Below, piece after piece: positions 11,948-22,620 of a stretch of 64,000 nt of DNA. Position 1 is the first letter of the stretch. Each line of letters starts with the position of its first letter. The notes under the pieces are model-generated. The model worked only from the letters and a program-made list of their open reading frames with translations, ran no database searches and was not told the origin of the DNA. The stretch spans positions 3,566,014-3,630,013 of the forward strand of contig CM055096.1 in assembly GCA_029204225.1 (NCBI GenBank), read 5' to 3'. This stretch comes from Diphasiastrum complanatum. Lineage: Eukaryota > Streptophyta > Lycopodiopsida > Lycopodiales > Lycopodiaceae. The position numbers and the translations under genes are program-made.

Positions 11948-12834
11948 GCTGCCAAGGCCCGAGTGTTCTCCCCATCCGCCCACCTGCGAGAGTGGATGAG
12001 GAACATAGCATTGAACATCGGAGAATCCCAGCAAGTTAGTCTATACTCAGGTGCTGCCTTCCCCTCTCTCTCTCTCTTAGAGTTGTTAGAGTTTTTTTGG
12101 CAAATCAACGTGTTTTTGGACACACGTTGCGCCCGAGGCTCATTCCAAGGACATGTCTACCTAAGCGTCAATGCCCCCTGGGTCTACACGTCGGCTTCAT
12201 CTTTGATGGAAATCCATACCTTGCCAGGTTGGTCCAATTAAATCACTCAAATTTCTGTTTTGAGTGATAAGGACCAAAACCATATGCTAGGAATCAAATA
12301 TGGGCTATCTCAACTTATAGCTTTCAAATACAAGCTATTTGAATTTCCTAAATTTCACCATCCTCAAATTTGGTTAGCCAATGTGTAAGCTTGAAAGGTT
12401 AATAGAGCCAATATTGGTCTATCTCAAATTAGAGACTTCAGATTTGATCAGTCATCGAGGTCAATCCCATCAAAAAGGGGCCAATCTCAAGTAATCCCAA
12501 GATATAAATGCAATATTGGTCATTCCAAAGCATAAAAGGGAGAAGTGCATCCTCCCTCACACTTTTGGAGTGTATCCAAGATAGGAGGAGAAGCTTGGAC
12601 TTTGGAAAACAAAATTGAGCCATTTTTTGTGATATGAATTAAACTCATTGATACAAAAATAAAAGTAGCCATTCTGATCATGTCATTACATAGTAGTCAA
12701 TTCTAATCACTCAAGGAGTTATGTTTAGTGACAAGGGTCAAAATCAAGATATTTTTCAACATTGGCATCTGATTCAAGTGATAGACGTTAAATTACCGCA
12801 CTATGAAGTTGTGGGAGTCAACTCTATTAATAAG

Positions 12835-13060
12835 GGATCTTTGTAGGTAGAAAACTCATGTAGTTGAAGTTCTACTAAAATGCCTTCATGTCTAAACTTT
12901 TTAAAGATTCCTTCTGCATTAAAATCACTCACTATAGCCTCACATTATGCCTAGAGACTTATGCTTTCCCTTTGCTTAGGGACCTCCACCCAATCCTCAT
13001 TTGTCTGCTTAACTGATGTCCCATAGATTCTCTCTACGATGTCATTAATTCCTATGGATT
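12835..13060 (-). pseudogene. bS21-like gene fragment in R copy 2
   Basis: Read on the minus strand this carries the same pieces as 466-690 (GRIYGTS-like, VEVPKQ-like, then FKKFRREG..VELRLHEFSTY) and ends at the same AAAGATCCC boundary. It contains stops. The equivalent fragment in R copy 3 lies at about 24110-24345 (minus) and in copy 6 at about 62205-62445 (plus). Confidence 0.4.
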
Positions 13061-15172
13061 TTCTCCTGTAAAAATGACCTATCTTCTATCGAAGGACACA
13101 AAACATACATGCATGATCAAATTTTATGATCACTCATGATACTAAGAATCAAGTTTATCGTCTTAAGGTCATATGACTAGCGATCAATGACGATTAAAGG
13201 TATTGCTCTAGTTCTATTTTTATAGATGTGTCACAATCACTCAATGAGATATGTCAACTCATAAAGATTACTTGTACAAGTTTGACATTGAACTCAAGCT
13301 ATCTCAAGTGATATACATTGAATTTGGGATTCTACATTTTTTAAAACTCAAAGTCTCTCAAGCTCAATCAATTAGCAATCTAGAGTCATATGAGCCAAAA
13401 ACAAGTTGTCTTTAGTGATAGAAATCAAATTTATGTTGTCTCAAGTGATAAAGATCAATTCCATCCTTGAGATCTAACACTCAGAACTCCTAGACTCAAT
13501 ATTGGTCAAATTCAATCATTGAATGATCCATGTCAATGAAAGTATAAATGTTATATTGCAACATAGGCATCAAAGTAAATATATTGGAAGTGACAAACAA
13601 TGTACCTGAGATACATTGAGTGATACGGGTCAAATTCATCGAAAATGAATTCAACTAAACTAAAAAATGTTCATATCGTTATGCTCTTGCATCTATGGAT
13701 GATTTCATAAGATGTGGTTAATTAGCTGAAGGTCAAAACTGGAAGTTTCTGAAGCTCAATCAGTAAGTGAGCAATCCATAGTTATTTGAGCAAAAAACAA
13801 GGTGTCTTTACTGATAGAATTCAAATGTAAGCTATCTCACGTGATAAGGATCAATTTCATCATTAACATATTGAGATCGAGCAATAATGAAATTCCTAAA
13901 CTTAATGTTTGTCAAATTCAATCATTGAATGATACATGTCAAAGAAAAATATCCAAATTATATTGCAATGTAGGCATCAAAGTGAATCAAATTCAAGCTA
14001 CCTCAAAGATATGCATGAAATTCTAAAACTTGATGGTTCTTAAGTTTGATTACTTGATGTGCAATCTTGATTTCAATCACTCTATGGGATATGTTGATTG
14101 ATAAAGATCCAAAATACATGGCATTAAACTATCTCAAGTGATATACAAATCTGGGCTATTTACATTTTCTAACATGAAATTTCTCAAGCTCAATCAATAA
14201 GTGAGCAATATAGAGTGATATGAGCTAAAAACAACTTGTCATTAGTGATAGAAATCAAATTTAATCTATCTCGGTTAAGGATCAATTCCATCCATAACAT
14301 GTTGAGATCGAGCAACAAGAAATTCTTAAAGTCAATATTGGTAAGATTCAATCTTTGAATGATCCATGTCAAAGAAAAATATCAAAATTATATTTCAACA
14401 TAGGCATCAAAGTGAAGATATCTAAAGTGATACACATTAAATCTAAGATACATTGAGTGATACATGTCAAGTTCCTTAAAAAGGAGTTGAACTTGAACAA
14501 TTTGAATGTCCTAAATTCAAAAATGTTCAAATTACATGACTCAATGAAACATATCAAGTGATAGTGATCACAACTACATGTCAAGCATCAAAATTGAATT
14601 TTCTTGGGTAATATGCATACAATTTGACTAGTCTAAATGTTGTAAACTTGAAATTCCTAGGATTCAATCAAGCAATATTCGATGATAAGGGCCAAAATCA
14701 AGCTATCTTGAGTGATAGAAAACAAAATGGAGCCATTTGTAGTGATATGGATTAAACTCATGGATACACAAACAAAAGTAGCCAATCTGATCCTCCAAGT
14801 GCAAATGGTCAATTTTAATCTCTAAATGAGTTATGCTGATTGACAAGGGTCTGTCAAAATCAAGATAGCTTACGACATAGGCATCAAGTGATAGATGTCA
14901 AATTGGAGCTATATGAGGTTGTAGTAATCAATTTGATTAATTGGGGATTGGACTAGAGCAATTCAAATGTCTCACACTCAAGATTGGCCGAACTAAATTA
15001 CTAAATGAGCTTTATCATGTGCTAAGGACCAAAATTGCATTTCAAACATAGACCTTTATGAGCCATTTGGATGTTTAAAACTTAAGGTTTATCAGATTCA
15101 ATCAATCAATGAGTGATCTTGAGGATAAGGACCAATGTCGAGCTATCGTGAGTGATAAAAAACAAATGTAAG

Positions 15173-15548
15173 CATTATAGGAGTTCTAAATCCAAAAAAG
15201 ACCCTTTGTAAAGATTCTTTTTATATTTTTTCTCATTTTTTCTTACACATGGACCAATCAAAACACTCAAATTTGAAATCTACGTAACGTAACTTTTTGA
15301 GGCCACATTTTGATTCCACACTAAAAATGGCATAACTTTTTAGTGGTAAGTCCGAATTTAGTGAAGTTTAGTGCATTGAAAAGCGCTCAACAAGGGCTTT
15401 CCAATGATATGTAGATGACATACTTTTGAACTACGATTAAAAAGGTATGGCAAGTCAAAAGTATTAGTGTTATAATATTTTAATAATATAAACTGCACCT
15501 TGCACGTATTCTTAAAGGGTCTTTTTGGAGCTCAAAACTCCTCTAATG
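15173..15548. mobile_element. Non-autonomous TIR element (376 bp)
   Basis: The left end begins CATTATAGGAGTT and the right end, read inverted, begins CATTAGAGGAGTT. Similarity continues inward through TCCAAAAAAGACCCTTT versus TCCAAAAAGACCCTTT, about 36-38 bp of imperfect terminal inverted repeat. R copy 3 (26405-26440) is unoccupied at the same place, which fixes the borders. I see no clear target duplication and no coding sequence. A rearranged piece of the right end is at 59610-59670. The CATTA start is loosely like CACTA-type ends, but I do not assign a superfamily. Confidence 0.7.
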
Positions 15549-16192
15549 TCTGAAGTGACTAAAATCACATGTTTGGAATTGAAATCAAGCTATCTTGTAT
15601 GATGTGGTTCAAGTTTGAGCCATTTACAAGATTCCATGAATTTGATCACTCAATGATAATCTTGAATAATACGATCCAAAATCAAGCTATCTCGGGTGAA
15701 CAAAACCAAATTTGAGCTATCTCAAGTGGTAAAGGTCTATTTTGTCGAAAGAGACCGAACTATAGTAATTTGAATGTCCTAAACTTGACATTGTTTATTT
15801 TGATCACACAATGAGGAATTTAGTTAAATTTGCATGTTAGACATCAAACTCAGGCTTGAGTGATAGACATAAATTAGTGCAACATCTAAACTTAAGATGA
15901 AGCAATATCGGGCTTTATGTTTAGTAATATTCTTCTAAAATGAACTAAAAGTCCATATTGAATGTCTGTACTTTATTTCTTCATATTCTCTTGTTGGAGC
16001 TCGTTTAACCCTGTATGTTATTCGAATTCCATTGAATACATGATCTAACACGATTCACTTTGAATTAGGAGATGATATACCACATAGATACTCGAGTTAT
16101 ACTACCTGTTAACTAAAATTTTAATAGTTAGTTTACTTAACTAAAATACACTAGTTAACTAGGAAATACTAACTAGCTAGCTATCGAACGAA

Positions 16193-16751
16193 ATGGTGAG
16201 CTGCATGAGAGGTGTGATGAGCCACCGCAAATCGAAGATCCGAGATGTGGTTAAATATGTCATATCTGGGACGTCTCACATGCACAAGGAAGATTGGAAG
16301 TTAGGGAGGAAAGAGTTACAAGAAAATCTAGATTGCTTCAAGGAACAATTAGAGACACCTAAGAAGCGACTGGAGACTGCAGTGCCTTATCTCTTGGATA
16401 GTGGCGGCCAGGGTTCTTTTCATGCCCATTTTGTAAGTCTCCCACCCATTCAAATTTTATCTTGCTAATCTTCTTGCACTATCCTAAATTATTGTTTATT
16501 TGTTTAAATACTAATCACAATTTTGTTAGTTTATGCAAAAGTTCCCCGTAAAATGGTCTCCCACCAAGGAGAAAACAAACATGTGTATGCCAACAATATG
16601 CAATTATTATTCAAATTATTGGAGAGACAAGGAGTGGGAATGGATTGGGATGATACTTCTGAGGTATGGCTTCAAAATATATTTTAACTATACTGAAGGA
16701 ACAAAATGTTTCTTTTACCAAAGCTCTGCTAGCTCTCAACTCCCAATCTGA
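16193..16751 (+). CDS. Possible two-exon gene, unknown product
   Basis: This begins immediately outside R copy 2. An ATG frame (16193-16434) encodes a basic, helix-prone stretch (KEDWKLGRKELQENLDCFKE, then QLETPKKRLETAV). GTAAGT at 16435 is a good splice donor and TTTTGTTAG ending at about 16529 a possible acceptor. The join keeps the frame and continues through MQKFPVKWSP and NYYSNYWRDKEW to a stop at 16751. The total would be about 154 residues. I recognise no family, signal peptide or membrane span. It could be a fragment of a larger gene or a chance frame. Confidence 0.3.
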
Positions 16752-17233
16752 CGAAAAGACACGAAAACGAAATGTTCGTGAACTGCACGAACAACAAGAG
16801 AAGGTCAAACGACACGAATCGACACATAAATCTTCATGACACGAAACCCTTTGCACTCCAAAAGACCAGGAAGATCAAACGAGTACCGTGATGTACAAAT
16901 CTCTGATCTGATATGATGACATCAACAAAAGAGCGTTAGGACGTTCCTAATCCACCACTCTTGTAATCCATGATTAGTTATAGATTGTTTAGTCTATCTA
17001 ATCAGAAATGATACTCTGAATGTATGCAATTGCTAGATGCATAAAATACACACAGACACAGATAAACAAAATACAGAATAGAATAGAAGTCCGCCTGTGA
17101 ACGAGACAATTTTGTAAGCAGGATCCAAAGAGATCCAAGAAGTCCACTAGTAAGCAAGATACTGCTCGTGGGAGAACACCGCTTCTCTCACACCAATGCG
17201 CTATGTTGATCTCAATCTCGAACATATGCCTTG
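16752..17233. other. No feature recognised
   Basis: Unremarkable AT-rich sequence between the possible gene and the copia remnant. No gene, RNA or repeat copy elsewhere in the window was seen. Confidence 0.5.
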
Positions 17234-18096
17234 TGTGAAAGATTCAACTAGTTTCATCACATTTTGCAATATTTTCATATTTGGCATATTGAGACCAAAA
17301 CTTGTTTTAGACTTAGAGGTTGGCTTTTCAAAGTTCATTAGTTTAAATTTCATTTGACTAAACACTTTTTGAAAGTGTAGGAAAGATAGAATGCGAGTTT
17401 GAGTAGAGATTTGGATTTTCAGACTCGAACTATACTAGAGATGTAATGGATAGGAAATCCATTAGTGCTTATTGTATTTTCATAGGTGATGGAGCTATAT
17501 CGTGGATGTCAAAGAAACAAGCCACTATCTCATTGTCATCTAGTGAGGCCAAGTACAAAGCTCTTACACATTGCACAAAAGGAGATGGTATGGATCAAAG
17601 GGATGATAAAGGATCTTCACTTGCTGGATTTTTCAGAGAGCCCAATCATCTTTTGTGACAATCAATCAGCCCAAAGAATGGCATCCAATCCTATCTTTCA
17701 TGCTAGGAGCAAGCATATTGAGATACAATATCATTTTGTGAGGGAGCGAGTCATTGCAAAGGAGGTGGAGCTTCAACATGTGTCTTCAAGGGAATGTGTA
17801 GCTGATATCTTCATCAAAGCATTGGGAAAAGACTTGTTCATGAAGCATAGGACTTCACTTGGAGTATTATCAAAGTCTATGCTAAAACTAGTTGAAGAGG
17901 GAGTGTGAAAGATTCAACTAGTTTCATCACATTTTGCAATATTTTCATATTTGGCATATTGAGGCCAAAACTTGTTTTAGACTTAGAGGTTGACTTTTCA
18001 AAGTTCATTAGTCTAAATACTTTTTGAAAGTGTGGGAAAGATAGAATGCGAATTTGAGTAGATTCAATTTGAATAAGTTGGGTACATTGAATCTAC
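17234..18096 (+). mobile_element. Copia family 3 deletion derivative
   Basis: Two direct repeats beginning TGTGAAAGATTCAACTAG (17234 and 17904) are LTR pieces. Between them is only the RNase H end of pol. The left LTR piece (to about 17415) runs straight into RNase H coding sequence, so the rest of the LTR, gag, protease, integrase and RT are gone. The right LTR follows a purine tract (GAAGAGGGAG). It is cut at about 18097, where the lipase block starts. Confidence 0.8.
17414..17908 (+). pseudogene. Copia RNase H fragment
   Basis: The frame GFSDSNYTRDVMDRKSIS passes through SWMSKKQATISLSSSEAKY (about 17410-17560). After a frameshift near 17560-17600 come FCDNQSAQRMASNPIFHARS, KHIEIQYHFVRERV and ADIFIKALGKDLF, ending at TGA 17906-17908. 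These are the standard copia RNase H landmarks. It is non-functional alone. Confidence 0.85.
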
Positions 18097-18939
18097 ACCC
18101 AATCCCGAGGGCTGTCCTAATCACCCTGTACTCCTAGGTCAGTGAGAGTTGATGTTGACAATCATCTACTATGTACATAAGTGATTAAGCTCCAATACGA
18201 TGGTTATCTACTATAGGACACATTAGGTAGTAGTAGTTAATTGTTTATAATCATTTATCAATACATACAAGTAGTAGATCTCTTCTGTAGAGACAAGTGC
18301 AGAGACAAGACAGGTGCACGTTAGTTTTCAAGGCCAATGCAAGGTTTCATTTGTGCCTGAAAGAAAAAGGTCAACACACGGAAGCCTAGCATTGCTAACC
18401 AACCTCGTGCCCATATTTTTTGCTATCATTTTTAGGAAATGCTCCAAAATGGCATTGGATGCCTCTGCCTTCTTGTAATCATTTATGAAGAAATTCGCAC
18501 AAAGACTAGGAATTTTGAGATGATGTTGTCAAGTGTTTGATGGGTGAATGCACCATTCATATTTTATTTTGGAGACATTGCTTGTTGTTATTCCAATGAA
18601 AAATGAGAGGAATATACGAGCGGTTGTGTAAATAGCTAGTAGTTACTATGAATGAAAAGATGATAGTTGTGCCCTCATCGAATGTCATTGTGTGGGATAG
18701 GAATCAGGATATGCATGAGATAATAAAGTATTAGATGATCCCAAGAGCATATCACCTCTTGACTCGCGAGAGGATCATGACATGTGTGTGTGTGTGTGTT
18801 AAATGGGTGTGGTTAGTTAAGTATTTGTCAATCAAGCATTAATTTTATGGGTAGTACCTGTGTTGTTTGTCACTCTATTCATGTAGGTTCAAAAATCAAA
18901 ATCATTTCTCCGTTCATGGTACAAATGTTTGAGAGGATT

Positions 18940-20221
18940 TTAAAATTCATTGCCTACCACTCTTAACATGGCTCTGTCGCTTCGCACCAAGACAGATTGT
19001 GAACAGAGATAACAGAGGAGACTGGGAATCCTTAGTACAGACCGTGAAGAGAGATTGGAGAGGAGACTGAGAATCCCTGTGAATGGCTGAATGAGAGCCC
19101 CAGGTTTCAACTCATAAGCGGGTCCCTTTATGGCCGACAGGTTGTTCACCAGACAGGCGCAATGGTTTGCTAACCCATGCTCCCGAAGGACGTCAACAAC
19201 CGATTTGTGTTCTATCCAAAATTCGTGGCCCAAACTCTCCATTTTATCGATGTAAATGGCTGATTTTGAGTCTTGAGCCTCAGGATGTAGGAGCACCAAG
19301 TACCCACAATGTCCAAAGAACAGAGCCTTCTCATCACCAGCTGCACTTTCAAGAATGAACTTAAACAGTTGGGTAAGTGGCCACAAACACTGCATATTCT
19401 GCTCCAGCTTATGTGCCATTGTCACCACCAGAATCTCCGTTACAATCTCTAAGATAGCCTTCGTTGTCTGGACCTCGCATGTTTCGCTCATCATGTCCAC
19501 AAACCACTTTGCTATTGGGAACGACATCATGCTTGGACACAAAATTATGGAAATACTGGCGATAACGAGAAGTGACATAGTCTGCAAGCTCCAGGTTGGC
19601 GAATGGCGCCGTCCCACATGTGATGCAGCTCACCCTGTCCGAGACAAGCTTCTGGTGCCCAGAAACAGCCGCCAAAGCCTCCAGCATCCTTTTTGTTACG
19701 AGAGAGGTTACTGCACCCCCCAGAGAATGCCCTGTGAAAACTAGTTTCTCTCCTGCTCTTAGCAAATTCAGAAATAGGTCGATAGGCAAGCTCAGGGCCC
19801 GCTCCAAGAACCCAATGCGTGCACGTCCTTTTCTGGTGAAAGCAACAGGAACCTTGGCAACCTTGGCATCTTGGACAATGTCAGAGAGAGAGAAGGTTCC
19901 ACGGCATGCCACGACGATGTACCCATTGCTGCTACGAACCATCACAAAATTCTGTTTCCGATCTGATCGTGTACTGGTCGCTGATGCCATGGAGGAGGCG
20001 TGATCTCGGTGGTAGATAAGCTCATACTTACTGGTATTCAAGTCATAGCTTCGATTCAAGGCTTGGACTGCACCTTCACTTGTGGACTCGTAAGATGCTC
20101 TTGTTGCTATTAGAGAATCAATAATTTCTTGTTTCATGTACTCAATTTCTTCTGTATTTGAGCAGTCGTTTACCACTTGGGTCTCGCCTTTGAGCAAATG
20201 CTCTCTCTGTGAACTAGTCAT
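18940..20221 (-). pseudogene. Class-3 lipase (EDS1-like fold), left copy, frameshifted
   Basis: ATG at 20221 (MTSSQREHLL). An acidic N-terminus is followed by the alpha/beta-hydrolase lipase core: CRGTFSLSDIVQDA (about residues 106-119, the F/CRGT oxyanion region) and GHSLGG with nucleophile Ser166. A later HDVVP (Asp about 233) is a candidate catalytic acid. Relative to the right copy 35 bp are missing near 19530, flanked by TTCC(C) microhomology, which shifts the frame. The remaining C-terminal part reads on in another frame to 18940 (FFGHCGYLVLLHPE resembles the GTY-F region of EDS1/PAD4-like lipases). Such enzymes hydrolyse acyl esters or, in the EDS1 family, act as non-catalytic signalling partners; which applies is unknown. 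No signal peptide is seen, so it is probably intracellular. Confidence 0.8.
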
Positions 20222-20241
20222 CCTTAAGGGTTGGTTCAGAA

Positions 20242-20461
20242 ATGGCTAATCTGGCGAAAATTAAAGTTTATGTATGTCTTATGACACCGGCAACAATCTT
20301 GATGATTTCTTCAAGCCGCATATATCTCTCGTTTAGCTTCAATTTTCCTTAGGAGATCTACTGCAAACAATCACGTCTTCACTTGTTATAGTTCTGTGGG
20401 AGAGCTGTGTACTTGGGAGATCGACCTCCAAGATTCGGAAAGTTCGATTTCACCTTTTACA
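20242..20461 (-). other. 220-bp segment absent from the right lipase copy
   Basis: In the left arm about 220 bp lie between the 5' leader and the ATG region; in the right arm the flanks are joined at CTGAACC (50220-50226). The ends share CTG. The segment starts GTAAAAGG on the coding strand but does not end in AG, so loss by normal splicing (retrocopy) is not supported; a deletion or insertion is more likely. Confidence 0.55.
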
Positions 20462-20859
20462 GTGTTCCCCATATCATACACGTGATCCCAGTCGAAAGAT
20501 CAAAGAAGAAACTGAGTGTGAATAACAATCCCAAACGGGATCACATCTGTGGAGGACTCAAAAAGAGAGAGGCGGAGAGAGTTATGTAAGGGCCGGGGAC
20601 AGAACTCCACTCCTATATGTAAGGATTAGGAGGGGTATCGATATTACGACATTCGAATAGGCCGTGATCTATTCATGTCAAACCGCGTCTACACCCCATC
20701 GTCTAAGTTCAACATAAGATGGTCCACTGCAAAAACCTGTGCAATAACTAAGGATGGTGACCAGTTTAGAGGTGGTTGGCGCTCTGATGTAATTATTATA
20801 TGAGAGCCCTTAAACTCCAAAACTGGGTTTGTACAAGTAATTCGTGAGAGTGTATCCAC

Positions 20860-21275
20860 ATGAGCTGATCTTTTGCGTAATGTTATACTTTGAATCTCTT
20901 CAATAACAGCTCTAAATTTTTCTATTATGCGTTGGCTGCAGATCAGGTCTGAGCACTTCATATTGGTCAACGTGAACCGATCTTTTGCGGAATATTAGTA
21001 TACTTCTCAGAATTACGCCAATAACAGTTGTCAATCTTCAAGTATGTCCGATCTTTTACGTATAATATATTTGTGTACCTCAAATGACAGTTTAGAATCT
21101 TCATGTATGTATGGGTCCACTTGTATGGGTCTCTGAATTACCCCAGTAAGTAATAGTTGTCGATCTCTCATGTATGTTTTGAATAACACATCGCATGCAA
21201 GCGCCCAGTGCTGATCAGGGTGTAAGTAATATAAGTCCGCCATCAGTGTGTTTAAGTAATCCGATCTTTTAGTAA
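20860..21275 (+). repeat. Diverged tandem repeats with GATCTTTTGCG core, upstream of lipase
   Basis: The core GATCTTTTGCG or close variants occur at 20867, 20979, 21050 and 21263. Right-arm cores (as GCAAAAGATC) are at 49388, 49541, 49619, 49690 and 49802, spaced 71-153 bp. Sequence around each core is also alike (TAATATTACGCAAAAG on the other strand, then a TCACGTGG-like stretch). Additional copies are at 40611-44610 and 45450-45840. They lie 0.7-1.0 kb upstream of the lipase ATG. Confidence 0.7.
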
Positions 21276-21532
21276 CATCAGTGTGTGTAAAATTCAATTT
21301 AGTATATTTTGAATTCCTCAAATAACAGTAAATTTTTCGTATATGTATGGGTGCGGTAAGTCAAGGGTGGGCCTTCTTCATCATCGTGTGCACCTGCTAC
21401 TTCAAAGCTCACATTTTACATAAAATTTGTGTCGACGTTAGACACGGCTTGTTTAGACCTCGTCAGTTAAAGATGGTTGGTGAGCATTTATTCCGCTGCA
21501 CTCACGGTTTAACCAACATACCACCAAAACAT

Positions 21533-21836
21533 AAAACCCGTCAAGATCAATCAAAACTGACAGCATACTTTTTCTATGACATGCTTGCAGTGGGTAATAA
21601 ACGAGATTAAACCCGTCAAGATCAATCAAAACTGATAGCATACTTTTTCTATGACATGCTTGCAGTGGGTAATAAACGAGATTAAACCCGTCATGATCAA
21701 TCAAAACTGATAGCATACTTTTTCTATGACATGCTTGCAGTGGGTAATAAACGAGATTAAACCCGTCAAGATCAATCAAAACTGATAGCATACTTTTTCT
21801 ATGACATGCTTGCAGTGGGTAATAAACGAGATTAAC
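21533..21836 (+). repeat. 75-bp tandem array, four units
   Basis: Unit starts (CCCGTCAAGATC) are at 21537, 21612, 21687 and 21762, a period of exactly 75 bp with near identity. The right arm (about 49055-49130) and the middle copy (about 46107-46178) have one unit, so the array expanded only here. Because 75 is divisible by 3, the minus strand stays open over all units (21453-21917, a 25-residue repeat containing LVYYPLQACHRKSMLSVLID). I regard that frame as a by-product. Confidence 0.9.
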
Positions 21837-22349
21837 GGAGTATTGAAAACTAGACATGAATTCACAATTGCTAGAGAATAAAAAGATGAAACATAAAGCT
21901 AGTGTGTAATTTCCCATAGATTATTATATATTGAAGAAGAGGTAATATACCAAGAGCATCAATAAGCTACTCAGATGTGTAGCCCCAGGCCGTGCTTAGG
22001 TTTGCTTTGTATTTTGAAAGCACCTCCATGAGCAAAATATCCATCATCCTTTTTTTCACCTCAAAAAGCTGTCATTCTCTCTCTAGGGAATGTGTGAGCT
22101 CTCTCCTATCTTTAAGGAATGTGCGTCTGAATGTACGTGATCTCTATACATAATGTGCATTCTCTCTTTGCCTTATCACTTGGCATTACATCGTGGAAGG
22201 CCCCAGGACATGCTAGTGCCAAGTGTCATACATTTTAGCTAAATTGTAAACCGCCAAACAACTGCTCACAACACTGAATTTCAGCAAATCCCATAAAGTT
22301 CTGAAGTCCCATAAATATGATGCCTAAGTAAATCCTTCATTAATGTAAC

Positions 22350-22384
22350 AACCTCCAAATTTTTTTAGAGTGTATTTGGAGGTT
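22350..22384. other. Perfect 11-bp hairpin, left arm
   Basis: AACCTCCAAAT (22350-22360) and ATTTGGAGGTT (22374-22384) with a 13-base loop. The same hairpin is retained in the right arm at 48477-48511. It is in non-coding DNA; function unknown. Confidence 0.7.
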
Positions 22385-22620
22385 GCTTTATTTGGCATAA
22401 TATTGCACCTGAATTTATCATACACGGATTTATGGATCATTAAATACATTACACATTTGTAAGGTACTATTACTATAAAGGACATAAATATATGGCAGAG
22501 GTGGCTCTTAATTGCAAATATTTTCGGATGCTAATGCATTCCACAAGAAGCAACTTTCACAAGCATGGTATGAAATGTTTTTTTTAATAATTTTGTCATA
22601 ACGTTACCTCTATGTTTAAA

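Larger units (their letters stand above)
11948..16190 (-). repeat. R repeat, copy 2
   Basis: An R copy inverted relative to 58.9-63.3 kb and in the same direction as 23.2-26.6 kb. From left to right: the conserved segment with a CT tract (11948-12240), degenerate repeats (12240-12830), the bS21-like fragment inverted (about 12835-13060), 2.9 kb of degenerate repeats with a higher-order period of about 410-430 bp (landmark near 13508, 13917 and 14348), a TIR element at 15173-15548, and an end segment rich in TTAACTA-type repeats (16090-16190). Confidence 0.8.
18097..22620 (-). repeat. Lipase duplication block, left arm
   Basis: This is an inverted duplicate of about 48240-52385. Both outer borders carry the motif AATCCCGAGGGC with a nearby GATTAGG/CCTAATC. 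Content from left to right: 3' flank of the lipase with a GT repeat (18783-18799), the lipase pseudogene, its upstream region with CGCAAAAGATC-type repeats, the 75-bp tandem array, and distal sequence with an AACCTCCAAAT hairpin (22350-22384). Confidence 0.85.

Noticed and set aside
14369-14584. 71-residue frame (TCSCDH...FEFRTFKLFKF) recurring at five places
   Set aside because: It recurs at 25625, 45081, 47805 and 60663 only because the degenerate R repeat recurs. It is composed of the repeat phrase itself and is not under coding constraint.
19355-20003. Open frames opposite the left lipase (and 50574-51310 opposite the right)
   Set aside because: They are antisense shadows of the GC-richer lipase coding sequence, with no independent motif or conservation pattern.
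20242-20461. Intron absent from a retrocopied lipase
   Set aside because: The left-only segment begins GT on the coding strand but does not end AG at any alignment allowed by the CTG microhomology. The right arm also keeps kilobases of non-transcribed flank, which a retrocopy would not.
21537-21836. CRISPR-like array
   Set aside because: Direct 75-bp units have no unique spacers and the context is a eukaryotic genome.
21453-21917. 154-residue minus-strand open frame with a 25-residue repeat
   Set aside because: It is created by the 75-bp unit being a multiple of three. The single-unit copies in the other arms give no matching protein, and no start or flanking coding signal is shared.
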